From: Lachnospiraceae bacterium UBA1753
GTDB lineage: Bacteria; Bacillota; Clostridia; Lachnospirales; Lachnospiraceae
Direction of reading: 5' to 3'
Length of the DNA stretch: 29,423 nt
Assembly (NCBI GenBank): GCA_002317595.1
Contig: DCHL01000184.1
Coordinates: 1-29,423, forward strand
Part shown: positions 16,266-24,831 of the stretch, piece by piece
How the letters are laid out: each line of letters starts with the position of its first letter
Position numbering within the stretch: the stretch's first letter is position 1
Made by a program: the position numbers and the translations under genes
Notes under the pieces: model-generated
Database searches by the model: none
What the model was told of the DNA's origin: nothing
What the model saw: the letters and a program-made list of their open reading frames with translations, nothing else

Positions 16266-18908
16266 ATGGATTTTATTTCGAAGAAGAAAGAAGCAACTAC
16301 ACAGGAGCAGTCATTAAGGGGTGAGGGTGAGATATCTACAGATATGCACTTGAATGTGAATGCTGAAAAATCACAGTCAAAACATGAAGCTTCAAATGCC
16401 TTACAAATGATATTGGCTAGTGAGGAAAGCCTGTCTATTGAAGAGGTTAATACTATCAAAATAGATGCCGAAATGCAGGACGGTATACAAGCAGAAAATA
16501 CTTCTGATATTACAGAGAAAAAACTAATTAACGAAATCAGAAGCAGTGCTAATTTCGACACCTCTGATATCAACATTATCAGTAAAGCTGAGAAAATTAT
16601 AAAAGCCAGGGATAAAGCAGCTGAGGTAAAGGCTGTGCTTAAAGATGCTGCTGAGTACAAGAAGAAACGTCGCGAAGAAAAACTTGGTGAGGGTGAAAAA
16701 CTCTCAGCAACGGTTATGGTGACTAAACTTCCTGCAGGCTTTGAGGCATTCGAAAAAATACATAGAGATTTACTTCAGGATACAGAAGCTTCAAACAAGG
16801 AATTTTCTCAACTTAAGAATGCAATGCAGGCACTTTTTAATAAGTTTAATAAGCGGGCCTGTGCGGGAAAAGAGTATGCTTATAGTAAAGAATTCTTTGC
16901 TCTTAGAGATGCTACAATAAAATATCTTGATACTCACAAGGGGCATAGATTTTCTAAAAAAGGAAAGAGAAGACAGAGCCTGGCTAGTGACCTAAAAGAA
17001 AAACTGGATAATATACTTATTGAAAATAAAACTCTTCTTGAAATGAGAATTGATAGGATCGAGAACTCTAAGGAAGTATATAGTAGAGAAAATGATAAGA
17101 TTTTGTTGGATGTTGGAAAACTACAGTTGAAGGCTTCGGGTATTGCTACAGAAGATAGGATAAAGAAACTGACCCCTGAAATGGTGAGAATTGGAAGGGT
17201 AATTCGTAGAGAGAAACAGTGTTCTGAAATAATAGCAAAAAAATTGGGGAAACCATTTAATCCTGAAACTGGTATGGATGGTCGTTGCCTGATTCATGGT
17301 GCCGAGAAACTCTTTAATTTTAATAGTGATGGTACTCCGGCTTCGGAAGAAGATGCCAGATTAATGGATAAGAATATTGCATTTGCTGAAGCTTTTTTGG
17401 ATGAGGATAAGACTAAGAGACATAAATATCTGGATGAAATTATTGGAAAACTGTTAAGCATTCCAATTGAGTCTGATTATTTCAGGCCAGAAAAGGTTCA
17501 GAAGGCCTATGGCAAATATAGAGAAATGTCTTTGTTGATGATTAATTATCAGAATATCTTCGAAGCTGACACCTACAATATGGAGTATTTACAACATCAG
17601 CCAGAATGTGTTCAAAAGAAGCTAGCTTCCCTGGCAGATGTTAATGCCGCATTTACCTATATGATTGGTGAAATGGCGGAACAAAATGGAGTCAAAGTAT
17701 CTGATGGAACCTATAAGTTTGGTGAGGCGTACAATTCACAGCGAATAGAAAAAATGGATGAATTTGATGTCATTCTTGCGGATCAGAATAATACTCTATA
17801 TGTTGATCAGTCATCAACTCAGCATTTGTACGATGAATATGTCAAAAAAGCCATGAAGGGAAAGAACATGGTTGAATGTGAGGCTGTTAGAGAGCAGATT
17901 TGCAAGGCAAAGATTGATGAAGACCAAAAAGAAGAGATTTTGAATCAGTTTAACGATAATGTATTTCAGGATAAATATTATTGCTTGGATAATTCTCCTG
18001 TTTCATTACTTTGCGGGGTTCATAACTATTACTATCAGTATATTGAAGAAAGAAAAAACATAGTTCAAACTGCTGGGCTTGAAAAAGAGAGACACATGAT
18101 TTTTGATTCAATCTGTGCCCATATGTCTGTGGAAAGTGAACGTGAAGAGTACGAAAGTAAACTGAAGGAATTCTATTTGTGGAATTATTCTTCTGAAAGT
18201 GCCTTCATCAAGGATGAAAAAATTTTAAAAGCGGCTATGACTTTAGCGGTTAGACGTGCTGCACAGGCTAAACTGTTCAACAATTATGCCAGAAAAGAAG
18301 AGATTGATTTGACGGACGGGGATGTGGAAAGGCTGATTATCGGTGTCCTTAAACCTGTGCTTTTTGATGCTAACGGTAATCCGGCAAACGAAGTAGCTAA
18401 ACAGAATAATGCATGGAATAACAAATATCTGAATGCATATGCGGATCAAAATATGGATGCAATGCAGGAGTGTATAAAAGATATTCTTGATAAAATCAAG
18501 GAATTCCCTGTGGAAAGAACGCTTGATAATGAGTATATGATTGAACATATGGATATGGTTGGAGAGTTTAATTCATTGATTCTAAGATATAGTAATCTTA
18601 AGGGGAAATTCCCTCAGATATTTGATGAGATTAAAACAAAAGACACTAAGGAATATGATAAGATTGATTCCCTTGTTACTTTTTTGACTGCCTGGTCTTC
18701 TAAGTTTGGGTTTGAAATAGCTGAAGATTGTGGTCTTTCAGTGGACACAAATAATGGACTTCGTAAATCATCTTATGTTCAAGCAGATCAGGAAGACTCT
18801 GCTAGATTTCGAACATTTTACAATGATTCCTTGTTTGATATGGCGGAATCTATTGGAATAAAGGTTCCTGGACTTGTAAGAATTGAGGAGAAGAAAAATG
18901 ACAATTAA
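16266..18908 (+). CDS. Large hypothetical protein (880 aa), unknown family
   Basis: I do not recognise this protein. It has no signal peptide and no membrane segment; it is rich in Lys, Glu, Asp and Asn and appears mostly helical. Residues 1-80 look disordered; 80-140 and 240-300 are highly charged, and a basic cluster with HKGHRFSKKGKRR lies near 225-237. The middle and C-terminal parts are more globular, with Tyr/Trp/Cys-containing segments (FQDKYYCLDNSPVSLLCG near 565-585; LTAWSSKFGFEIAEDCGLSV near 810-830). The ATG has AAGGAG eight bases upstream. It overlaps the next gene by 11 bp, so the two are co-translated. Codon use is more A+T-rich than in the upstream housekeeping genes. Confidence 0.8.
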   Translation: MDFISKKKEATTQEQSLRGEGEISTDMHLNVNAEKSQSKHEASNALQMILASEESLSIEEVNTIKIDAEMQDGIQAENTSDITEKKLINEIRSSANFDTSDINIISKAEKIIKARDKAAEVKAVLKDAAEYKKKRREEKLGEGEKLSATVMVTKLPAGFEAFEKIHRDLLQDTEASNKEFSQLKNAMQALFNKFNKRACAGKEYAYSKEFFALRDATIKYLDTHKGHRFSKKGKRRQSLASDLKEKLDNILIENKTLLEMRIDRIENSKEVYSRENDKILLDVGKLQLKASGIATEDRIKKLTPEMVRIGRVIRREKQCSEIIAKKLGKPFNPETGMDGRCLIHGAEKLFNFNSDGTPASEEDARLMDKNIAFAEAFLDEDKTKRHKYLDEIIGKLLSIPIESDYFRPEKVQKAYGKYREMSLLMINYQNIFEADTYNMEYLQHQPECVQKKLASLADVNAAFTYMIGEMAEQNGVKVSDGTYKFGEAYNSQRIEKMDEFDVILADQNNTLYVDQSSTQHLYDEYVKKAMKGKNMVECEAVREQICKAKIDEDQKEEILNQFNDNVFQDKYYCLDNSPVSLLCGVHNYYYQYIEERKNIVQTAGLEKERHMIFDSICAHMSVESEREEYESKLKEFYLWNYSSESAFIKDEKILKAAMTLAVRRAAQAKLFNNYARKEEIDLTDGDVERLIIGVLKPVLFDANGNPANEVAKQNNAWNNKYLNAYADQNMDAMQECIKDILDKIKEFPVERTLDNEYMIEHMDMVGEFNSLILRYSNLKGKFPQIFDEIKTKDTKEYDKIDSLVTFLTAWSSKFGFEIAEDCGLSVDTNNGLRKSSYVQADQEDSARFRTFYNDSLFDMAESIGIKVPGLVRIEEKKNDN

Positions 18909-19701
18909 GTTAATAGACCTTGGTGATGGTGTTCATATTAGATATGGAGCATTTGACGCAGATTCCTTAATTGGTTTTGTGGATTATAAAGTTTCAGAGG
19001 TAACTCCCAGAGACCTCAATATGGTTAATATGTATGTAATGAAAAATTATAGAAAACAGGGTGTTGCAACTGAACTAATAAATTACTCTCAGATACAGTT
19101 TAAAAAGCTTGGCTTTAGAATTATCTATGGGACTATTATAGATGGTTTAGATCGAATTGATGATGTATATTCGATATTTATACACCGAAAATTTCTTCCT
19201 GTTGCACTTGATGGTCACGTTTTAGGATATTTCCTGCAGGATTTAAATAACGTCGATCTGTCCAGGAACATAGAAGCCTATGAGGTCTTTTACAATAAGG
19301 TGTATTCCTACGAAGAATTATCTTCAGAGCAGAAGCGTAAAATGCTGGTTAAGGCTGAAAAATGCGGACTTAACCTTAATATGAAAAGAATGCCTAATGA
19401 AACCTGTAGTTTCTATATTGAAAACAATGAAGTAAAGGCTACTTGGTTAGGTAAGAGGTTGTCTGAAAAAGTGATAATGATTGAGGATGCGGCCTTTTTG
19501 GATGGCACATATAAAGCAAAGGGAATAGTTGGATTATTGTACTCAGCTTTATTGTACATAAAAGAAAGGTGTCCTGACGATACGCTGGTTCTTATCAGAC
19601 TTAGTAATAATGATTTTTATAAAGGTATGTTAGAAACTCTGGGAGAGCCTGAATATGATCTTGCAATGCAACAGTATGCGTGTGTATTGGATGTGGTCTG
19701 A
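18898..19701 (+). CDS. GNAT-family N-acetyltransferase
   Basis: A 267-aa protein whose N-terminal 110 residues resemble a GNAT acetyltransferase: VNMYVMKNYRKQGVATELINYSQ near residues 43-65 contains the acetyl-CoA pyrophosphate loop RKQGVA (R/QxxGxG/A) after a beta strand. The second half (about 170-267) has a GIVGLLYSALLYIKER segment and may be a decayed second GNAT-like fold. ATG 18898 is preferred, since GAGGAG (18885-18890) ends seven bases upstream; an in-frame TTG at 18883 precedes that site. The start lies inside the end of the 880-aa gene, so that protein is a plausible partner or substrate, though this is inference. Confidence 0.68.
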   Translation: MTIKLIDLGDGVHIRYGAFDADSLIGFVDYKVSEVTPRDLNMVNMYVMKNYRKQGVATELINYSQIQFKKLGFRIIYGTIIDGLDRIDDVYSIFIHRKFLPVALDGHVLGYFLQDLNNVDLSRNIEAYEVFYNKVYSYEELSSEQKRKMLVKAEKCGLNLNMKRMPNETCSFYIENNEVKATWLGKRLSEKVIMIEDAAFLDGTYKAKGIVGLLYSALLYIKERCPDDTLVLIRLSNNDFYKGMLETLGEPEYDLAMQQYACVLDVV

Positions 19702-19853
19702 TCGTTCATTATATTGAAATGAAAGAGCTTTTTGTGTTAAAATTAGTAGAATTATACAGAACAGTGGAAGCAGATGGATTCGATATCAACTTTTAAACCA
19801 GAAAAGAGTGTTAGCGCTAAGATAGTACATGATAGATATGTGGAGGAGACAGC

Positions 19854-22800
19854 ATGGAAACAAATATTAAAATCCATTTAAAGAAGATAATTGCTTTGGT
19901 TTTATCAGTGTCAATGGTATTTGGGATAGATAATGGATATTGCCTCAATTCAGTGTATGCGGATAGCCTTCAGCCAGAAACAGTAGAAGTAACTGAGGCG
20001 CTAATGGGAGATGAAGCTACTGAAACTGAAGAGGAGATTTTAGAGGAGGAAGCTGCTTTAGAAGAAAGTGATACTGAACTTATTGAAGAAGCTGCAGTAG
20101 AAACAGAGGATATTACAAATGAAACAGATGCCTTGCTTGCGGAGGGTATGGTTCGTTTTGAGGATCCTAGATTCTATTTGTATTTTCATAATAAATATTT
20201 TTTTAGCTACGAAGGAGATTCAGAGCTTACTGCAGCAATTCGTGGCTTAAAAAAATTAAATAGCGAAGGGAATTTTGATGAAAGTACTAGTGGATATATT
20301 GATAGTACTCAGCTTGCAAAAATAACAGAGCTTGAGTTTGTGTATGATAAAGAATATATGGAAGCCTATGCTTCTTCAAGTCCTTATTCGAAATGGGATG
20401 ACTATTATCAAATTGATTTTTCAGAATTGAATAAATTTCCAAATCTTAGAAAGGTTACGATTTATGATACCTATCTTTGTAAGTCTGTGGATTTGAATAG
20501 TAAGAATAATGCAACAACTATAGACTTACCAGACAGCATGCAGACAGTTTTGCTTTATAACTGCAAATTTTATAGTTATGCTGATCAGTCATATCAAATA
20601 AACTGGTGCAAACCAGACTTTTCAAATTGTGTAAATCTAAATTACCTTGAGATTGTAAATTGTGAATTTAAAGAAGCAGCCGAATGTAAGGAAATTAAGG
20701 GACTTAATGTAAGATATAGTCTTGATGATACAAGCCGTCCAGAGGATAGCCCGTTAAAAAATCTTAATAAAATCAAAATTGATAATACTAATATAGAGAG
20801 ACTTTGTTTAGCAAAAGAGGGGGTATTATCAGAAGGACTTTTACTTAGTGCTAATAATTGTACTAATCTGGAACTGTTTTCAAGTGGTGGTTATAAGCTT
20901 ATTTCAGGTATAGGAACAAAGGGCTATGAAAACGCACCGTGCTTTAAGGCCTGTAAATACCTTGAAATTGCAGAAGTTTTAGGTCTTTGTAATGGTAATA
21001 ATCAGGGCATTGATTTTTCTGAATGCGAAAGATTAAAAAATCTGTCACTTAATTATTATTTCACTGATGCAAGCTATACCTATAAAATTAAAGCAACAGG
21101 AAATGAAGTAACTAAAGCTAATTATCCAGATGCAAGCTTTAGCGTTTCGTATGCGAGTCCTGACACTGCAAAGGGAAAGTTTGATTTGGAGGCTTTTAAC
21201 TGCTATTTAACAGATGCCGCAAAGAGTGATGAGTATAAATCTTACTTTGTGCAAAAAGAGTATACAGGTAAAAAAGCAGCTTTAATTGTCTTTGCTCAGG
21301 ATGTAGTGAAATATGAGAAGGATTCCAAAATAAGAAGTTATGATGATAGACCTATTGTTCTAAATAGAAATCAGACGATTGGAGATAACAGGCCTTACTT
21401 CTATGCTGCGAATGGTACTTTGCTGCAGGGAATCAAATATACTATTACCACAGAGATTTTGGAAAAACCTTCAGAAGCAACCGAAGGTTATAAGGTAATA
21501 TCCGTTGATGAGTCTTCAGAAGGAAAAACCGTTAAAGCAGAGAATCCTGGAAAGGCTAAGCTGACAGTTTCTGTTGCAAGCGAATATGGTGGCATAAGTG
21601 CTAGTCAGATAATTTATGTATATAACGTCGTGAAAAGCGTTAAGTTTGAAGAGTCTGCAAATACTCCTTCAGTATTATATGAAAATCAGAAGAATGATAT
21701 CTATCTTGATATTAATACGGAGTATCCGTCTTTAAATTGTAAGGCGGAATATTTTCGTGACAATTATCTCTTTGAAAGCAGCAAGGATGGAGGAAAAAAT
21801 TGGAGTGATAAGCAATGTACGCCGTCGGGGCTGCAGGTTTATAAATCTGATGCAAAAATTCAGTATTCTAATGAAAAAATAAGAGTTCCAATAACCCTAG
21901 ATACAATAAATGAGTTGGAAATTTCAGACTATTCTCTTAAGGTGTCAATGTGTGGGATTACATCGCCAAACATCTTTTCAGCTAAGACCTTTGGTGTCGA
22001 GGGCGGTGGTAAAATGATGTATTATTCTTCAAATTCTACAGGTGACAAGTATATTGCAGAAGAAGGAACACTTAAGCTGCCTGATTCCAGCTTATATAAG
22101 CCGGATACTTTAAGGATATCGCTAAGAAATCCAGAGGTTTATTCTAAATTCGTCAAGCATGAACAGAAGGAATCCGCCCCCAATGAGTATAGGATTTATT
22201 TCCATGGCAATGGCGATAAGAATGAGCAAAGAAATATAGCCTATGGTCTGGGGAGCCAAAATAAACCTAAGTACATTTTAGATATACAATTAGAGGATAA
22301 GAATGGTAATGTGCATAATTACACCAGAACCTATGATTTGTATGGGCGCTTTAGCGCAAAATATTACGACGTATCTGGCAACCGAATTGTACGTACACAG
22401 AACTTCACGAATGCAGAAGTTTACTTTATACCTGATGAATCACCTGACCCTAGATATAATAATTTCCTGGAATTATCTGACCATCCGCATATAGATGGTT
22501 ATGAGCTTACTGGCTGGTATTCAGATGATGATATATTGGTTCCAAGATTAGGAAAGGGAGATCTTGGAGATATTAACCTTCATACCAAATATAGGCTAAT
22601 AGACTATAAAATTACCTATGTGTTATACCGAGGACAGAATAGTCCTGATAACCCTGCAAGCTATTCGATTAAATCAGATACAATTACTTTAAAGGAACCT
22701 ACCAGAAATGATTCAAAATTCCTTGGATGGTTCACATCAGAGGATGGAAAGGAGCCTGTTACACGGATTGATGCCGGAAGCATGGGCGATATTACTCTCT

Positions 22801-24449
22801 ATGCTAGATGGGAATTGAAAAATACACATAAACACACAATGATTGCTGATGAGTATGTAGCACCTACATGTACTAAGCCTGGAAAGACTGAAGGCTTATC
22901 ATGTGGTGTTTGTATGGAGGTATTTAAAGAACAGACAGAAATTCCCGCACTTGGCCATAATTTGGGTGAAGGAATAGTTACAAAGGAACCTACAGAAGAC
23001 GCCACAGGTATTATCACCTACAGATGTTTGAATTCTGGATGTGATTATAAAGAAGAAAAGAAAATCCCATTGCTAGAGGAGCTAGGTGATGTATTGTATG
23101 AAGATGCTGAGATTTTAACAGATCCAGATAAGGATATTACAGACACCACTATTTCAGTAACTGGCGTGCCTGATTCAATCGCATATACTGGCAAGAATAT
23201 TGAATTTGATGTGCGAGTTTATGCAGGCAATACTTTACTTAGAGCTGGCAAAGATTATTCGGTAAAATATGTAAATAATAAGAATGTTCCAGACAAAGAC
23301 GCCACAGATAATGAAAAACCTGCAGTAATTATTACTGGATTAGATCGTTATAAGGATAGTGAAATCTATGAGTTTAAACCGATTTACTTCGATATAAAGC
23401 CTCTTGATTTGTCGGCAATTGAAAATATTTATGTATCAAACACTGTTAAGAATGTCTCAAAGAAGTCAAAGTTTGTAAAGCCGGTTCCAGCGATTTATAT
23501 TAATGGTAAAAAGCTTTCTAAGAAAGATTATTCAGTAGATTATGGCAAGGGCAACGAGAACGGATTTGATGCATCAGTAGCAGCTGAACATGAAATTACG
23601 ATTACAGGATGCGGTAATTATACTGGAAGCATAATAGCTACTCATGAATATGTAGATGCAACGCTACTATTATCAAAGGCAAAGATTTCAGGAATTAAGA
23701 AGAGTCTTGCATATAAAGATGGAGATGACGTAAAACAATCTGGATATTCTGTGAAGATTAAAGTTGGCTCATCAAATATAGCACTCTCTGAGGGAACTGA
23801 TTATGCGGTATCCTATGTTGCCAATAGAAATGTCGGAACTGCAACTATGATATTTGTTGCCACCCCTGGTAATTCATTTGGTTTAGTTGGTGAGAAGAGA
23901 GTGACCTTTAAGGTTGCAGGCTCACCAATGAGTAAGCTTCAATATACTTTTGATAAATCGGTAGAATATACAGGTTTAGCGATTAAACCAGGATTGGATG
24001 AGAAATATGAATTAAAGATTCATGATAAATCCACAGACAAGGATTTAGTATATGGTGAAGATTTTGAAATAACATATTCCAATAATGTTCAGGCTGACAA
24101 GAAGAATGGTAAGGCAACCATGCAGATTACTGGAAAAGGTATGTATTCTGGTACTGTGACGAAGAGATTTTTGATTAGTCCTATTGATTTAGGTCAGAAT
24201 GAGAGTGCTCAGGCTAGTATAGTTCCCGGTTCTGTGAAAATAGAGACAAGTGGAAAAAATAAGGACAAATACACTGCCGAGGTGGTTGTAGAATGCAATT
24301 CCAAAGTTTTACTTGAAGGAAAGGATTATACAATAACTTATAAGAACAATACTGGTAAAGGCAACAAAACGCCTATGGTAGTTGTAAAAGGAATTAATAA
24401 CTATTCAGGCGGACTGGAAGTACCATTTAGTGTCAGTGGGGATGCATAA
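19854..24449 (+). CDS. Giant secreted surface protein 1 (leucine-rich, InlB-like and Ig-like repeats)
   Basis: A 1531-aa exported protein. Residues 1-36 form a signal peptide (KKIIALVLSVSMVFG, probable cut after SVYA), followed by a very acidic linker to about 95. Residues about 150-410 are irregular leucine-rich repeats (FPNLRKVTIYD, CVNLNYLEIVNC, CTNLELF, CERLKNLSL). A Big-like domain lies near 515-600. Two InlB/Listeria-Bacteroides repeats lie near 855-990 (GYELTGWYSDDD; FLGWFTSEDG ... LYARWE), then a Cys-pair module with APTCTKPGKTEGLSCGVC near 1000-1020. From about 1096 to the end there are four to five Ig-like repeats with an LxxGxDYxxxYxNN ... GxGxYxG pattern. No LPXTG, SLH or other anchor is visible at the C-terminus. 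GGAGGAG lies five bases before the ATG. Confidence 0.85.
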   Translation: METNIKIHLKKIIALVLSVSMVFGIDNGYCLNSVYADSLQPETVEVTEALMGDEATETEEEILEEEAALEESDTELIEEAAVETEDITNETDALLAEGMVRFEDPRFYLYFHNKYFFSYEGDSELTAAIRGLKKLNSEGNFDESTSGYIDSTQLAKITELEFVYDKEYMEAYASSSPYSKWDDYYQIDFSELNKFPNLRKVTIYDTYLCKSVDLNSKNNATTIDLPDSMQTVLLYNCKFYSYADQSYQINWCKPDFSNCVNLNYLEIVNCEFKEAAECKEIKGLNVRYSLDDTSRPEDSPLKNLNKIKIDNTNIERLCLAKEGVLSEGLLLSANNCTNLELFSSGGYKLISGIGTKGYENAPCFKACKYLEIAEVLGLCNGNNQGIDFSECERLKNLSLNYYFTDASYTYKIKATGNEVTKANYPDASFSVSYASPDTAKGKFDLEAFNCYLTDAAKSDEYKSYFVQKEYTGKKAALIVFAQDVVKYEKDSKIRSYDDRPIVLNRNQTIGDNRPYFYAANGTLLQGIKYTITTEILEKPSEATEGYKVISVDESSEGKTVKAENPGKAKLTVSVASEYGGISASQIIYVYNVVKSVKFEESANTPSVLYENQKNDIYLDINTEYPSLNCKAEYFRDNYLFESSKDGGKNWSDKQCTPSGLQVYKSDAKIQYSNEKIRVPITLDTINELEISDYSLKVSMCGITSPNIFSAKTFGVEGGGKMMYYSSNSTGDKYIAEEGTLKLPDSSLYKPDTLRISLRNPEVYSKFVKHEQKESAPNEYRIYFHGNGDKNEQRNIAYGLGSQNKPKYILDIQLEDKNGNVHNYTRTYDLYGRFSAKYYDVSGNRIVRTQNFTNAEVYFIPDESPDPRYNNFLELSDHPHIDGYELTGWYSDDDILVPRLGKGDLGDINLHTKYRLIDYKITYVLYRGQNSPDNPASYSIKSDTITLKEPTRNDSKFLGWFTSEDGKEPVTRIDAGSMGDITLYARWELKNTHKHTMIADEYVAPTCTKPGKTEGLSCGVCMEVFKEQTEIPALGHNLGEGIVTKEPTEDATGIITYRCLNSGCDYKEEKKIPLLEELGDVLYEDAEILTDPDKDITDTTISVTGVPDSIAYTGKNIEFDVRVYAGNTLLRAGKDYSVKYVNNKNVPDKDATDNEKPAVIITGLDRYKDSEIYEFKPIYFDIKPLDLSAIENIYVSNTVKNVSKKSKFVKPVPAIYINGKKLSKKDYSVDYGKGNENGFDASVAAEHEITITGCGNYTGSIIATHEYVDATLLLSKAKISGIKKSLAYKDGDDVKQSGYSVKIKVGSSNIALSEGTDYAVSYVANRNVGTATMIFVATPGNSFGLVGEKRVTFKVAGSPMSKLQYTFDKSVEYTGLAIKPGLDEKYELKIHDKSTDKDLVYGEDFEITYSNNVQADKKNGKATMQITGKGMYSGTVTKRFLISPIDLGQNESAQASIVPGSVKIETSGKNKDKYTAEVVVECNSKVLLEGKDYTITYKNNTGKGNKTPMVVVKGINNYSGGLEVPFSVSGDA

Positions 24450-24463
24450 ATTCTCATTTATTC

Positions 24464-24491
24464 GGGCATACTCTCAAAAGGGAGTATGCCC
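24464..24491 (+). terminator. Hairpin after surface protein 1 (weak terminator)
   Basis: GGGCATACTC (24464-24473) pairs perfectly with GAGTATGCCC (24482-24491). Only CAATGGTTTT follows instead of a clean T tract, so termination may be partial, letting transcripts reach the small ORF at 24518. Confidence 0.5.
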
Positions 24492-24517
24492 CAATGGTTT
24501 TCAAGGAGAAAGATAAT

Positions 24518-24625
24518 ATGTACAAGTTTACAGATGCATTATTAATAGGTGAGGCAATGATTGATGAAGAGTATGATCTAGTAAAAGCAATCGATGCTGT
24601 GGATGTGGGCTATTTTACAGAATAA
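24518..24625 (+). pseudogene. 35-aa ORF resembling the first helix of a hemerythrin (remnant)
   Basis: ATG 24518 has a good ribosome-binding site (AAGGAGAA, 24503-24510) and runs 35 codons to TAA 24623-24625. The product begins MYKFTDALLIGEAMIDEEY. Bacterial hemerythrins commonly open with an aromatic-containing strand, xLxIGxxxID and then EH, where the histidine binds iron. Here that histidine position is Tyr19 and the protein stops after one helix, so it cannot bind a di-iron centre by itself. A terminator follows directly. I read it as a truncated hemerythrin gene; a functional small protein cannot be excluded. Confidence 0.45.
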
Positions 24626-24640
24626 AGAGAGAGATTTTCA

Positions 24641-24669
24641 GGCGGTGGAGGTAATTCACCGTCCTTTTT
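24641..24669 (+). terminator. Intrinsic terminator after the 35-aa ORF
   Basis: GGCGGTG (24641-24647) pairs with CACCGTCC (24657-24664) with one bulged T, followed by TTTTT at 24665-24669. It separates surface protein 1 and the small ORF from surface protein 2. Confidence 0.75.
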
Positions 24670-24670
24670 A

Positions 24671-24691
24671 TTGATAAAAGAAACTTATCAA
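24671..24691. promoter_or_regulatory. Perfect palindrome upstream of surface protein 2
   Basis: TTGATAA (24671-24677) and TTATCAA (24685-24691) are exact reverse complements around a 7-base centre. It lies 140 bp before the start of the second surface protein and could be an operator, or only part of the preceding terminator region. No convincing -35/-10 pair was found in 24692-24831, and nothing else interpretable is seen there. Confidence 0.3.
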
Positions 24692-24831
24692 AAACCTAAC
24701 CAAAGCAAGGTATACAATCAGAAGGTTGTGTAATATTATGGTGTTAATAGGGAAATTGCGTTACTAACAGACCACAGGCAATAAATTATGCAAGGCAGCA
24801 AGGGCTGATTTAAATTAATTGGAGGCAGAAT

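Noticed and set aside
24420..24449. Sortase anchor at the end of surface protein 1
   Set aside because: The protein ends within an Ig-like repeat (NNYSGGLEVPFSV); no LPXTG-like motif, hydrophobic tail or basic end is present.
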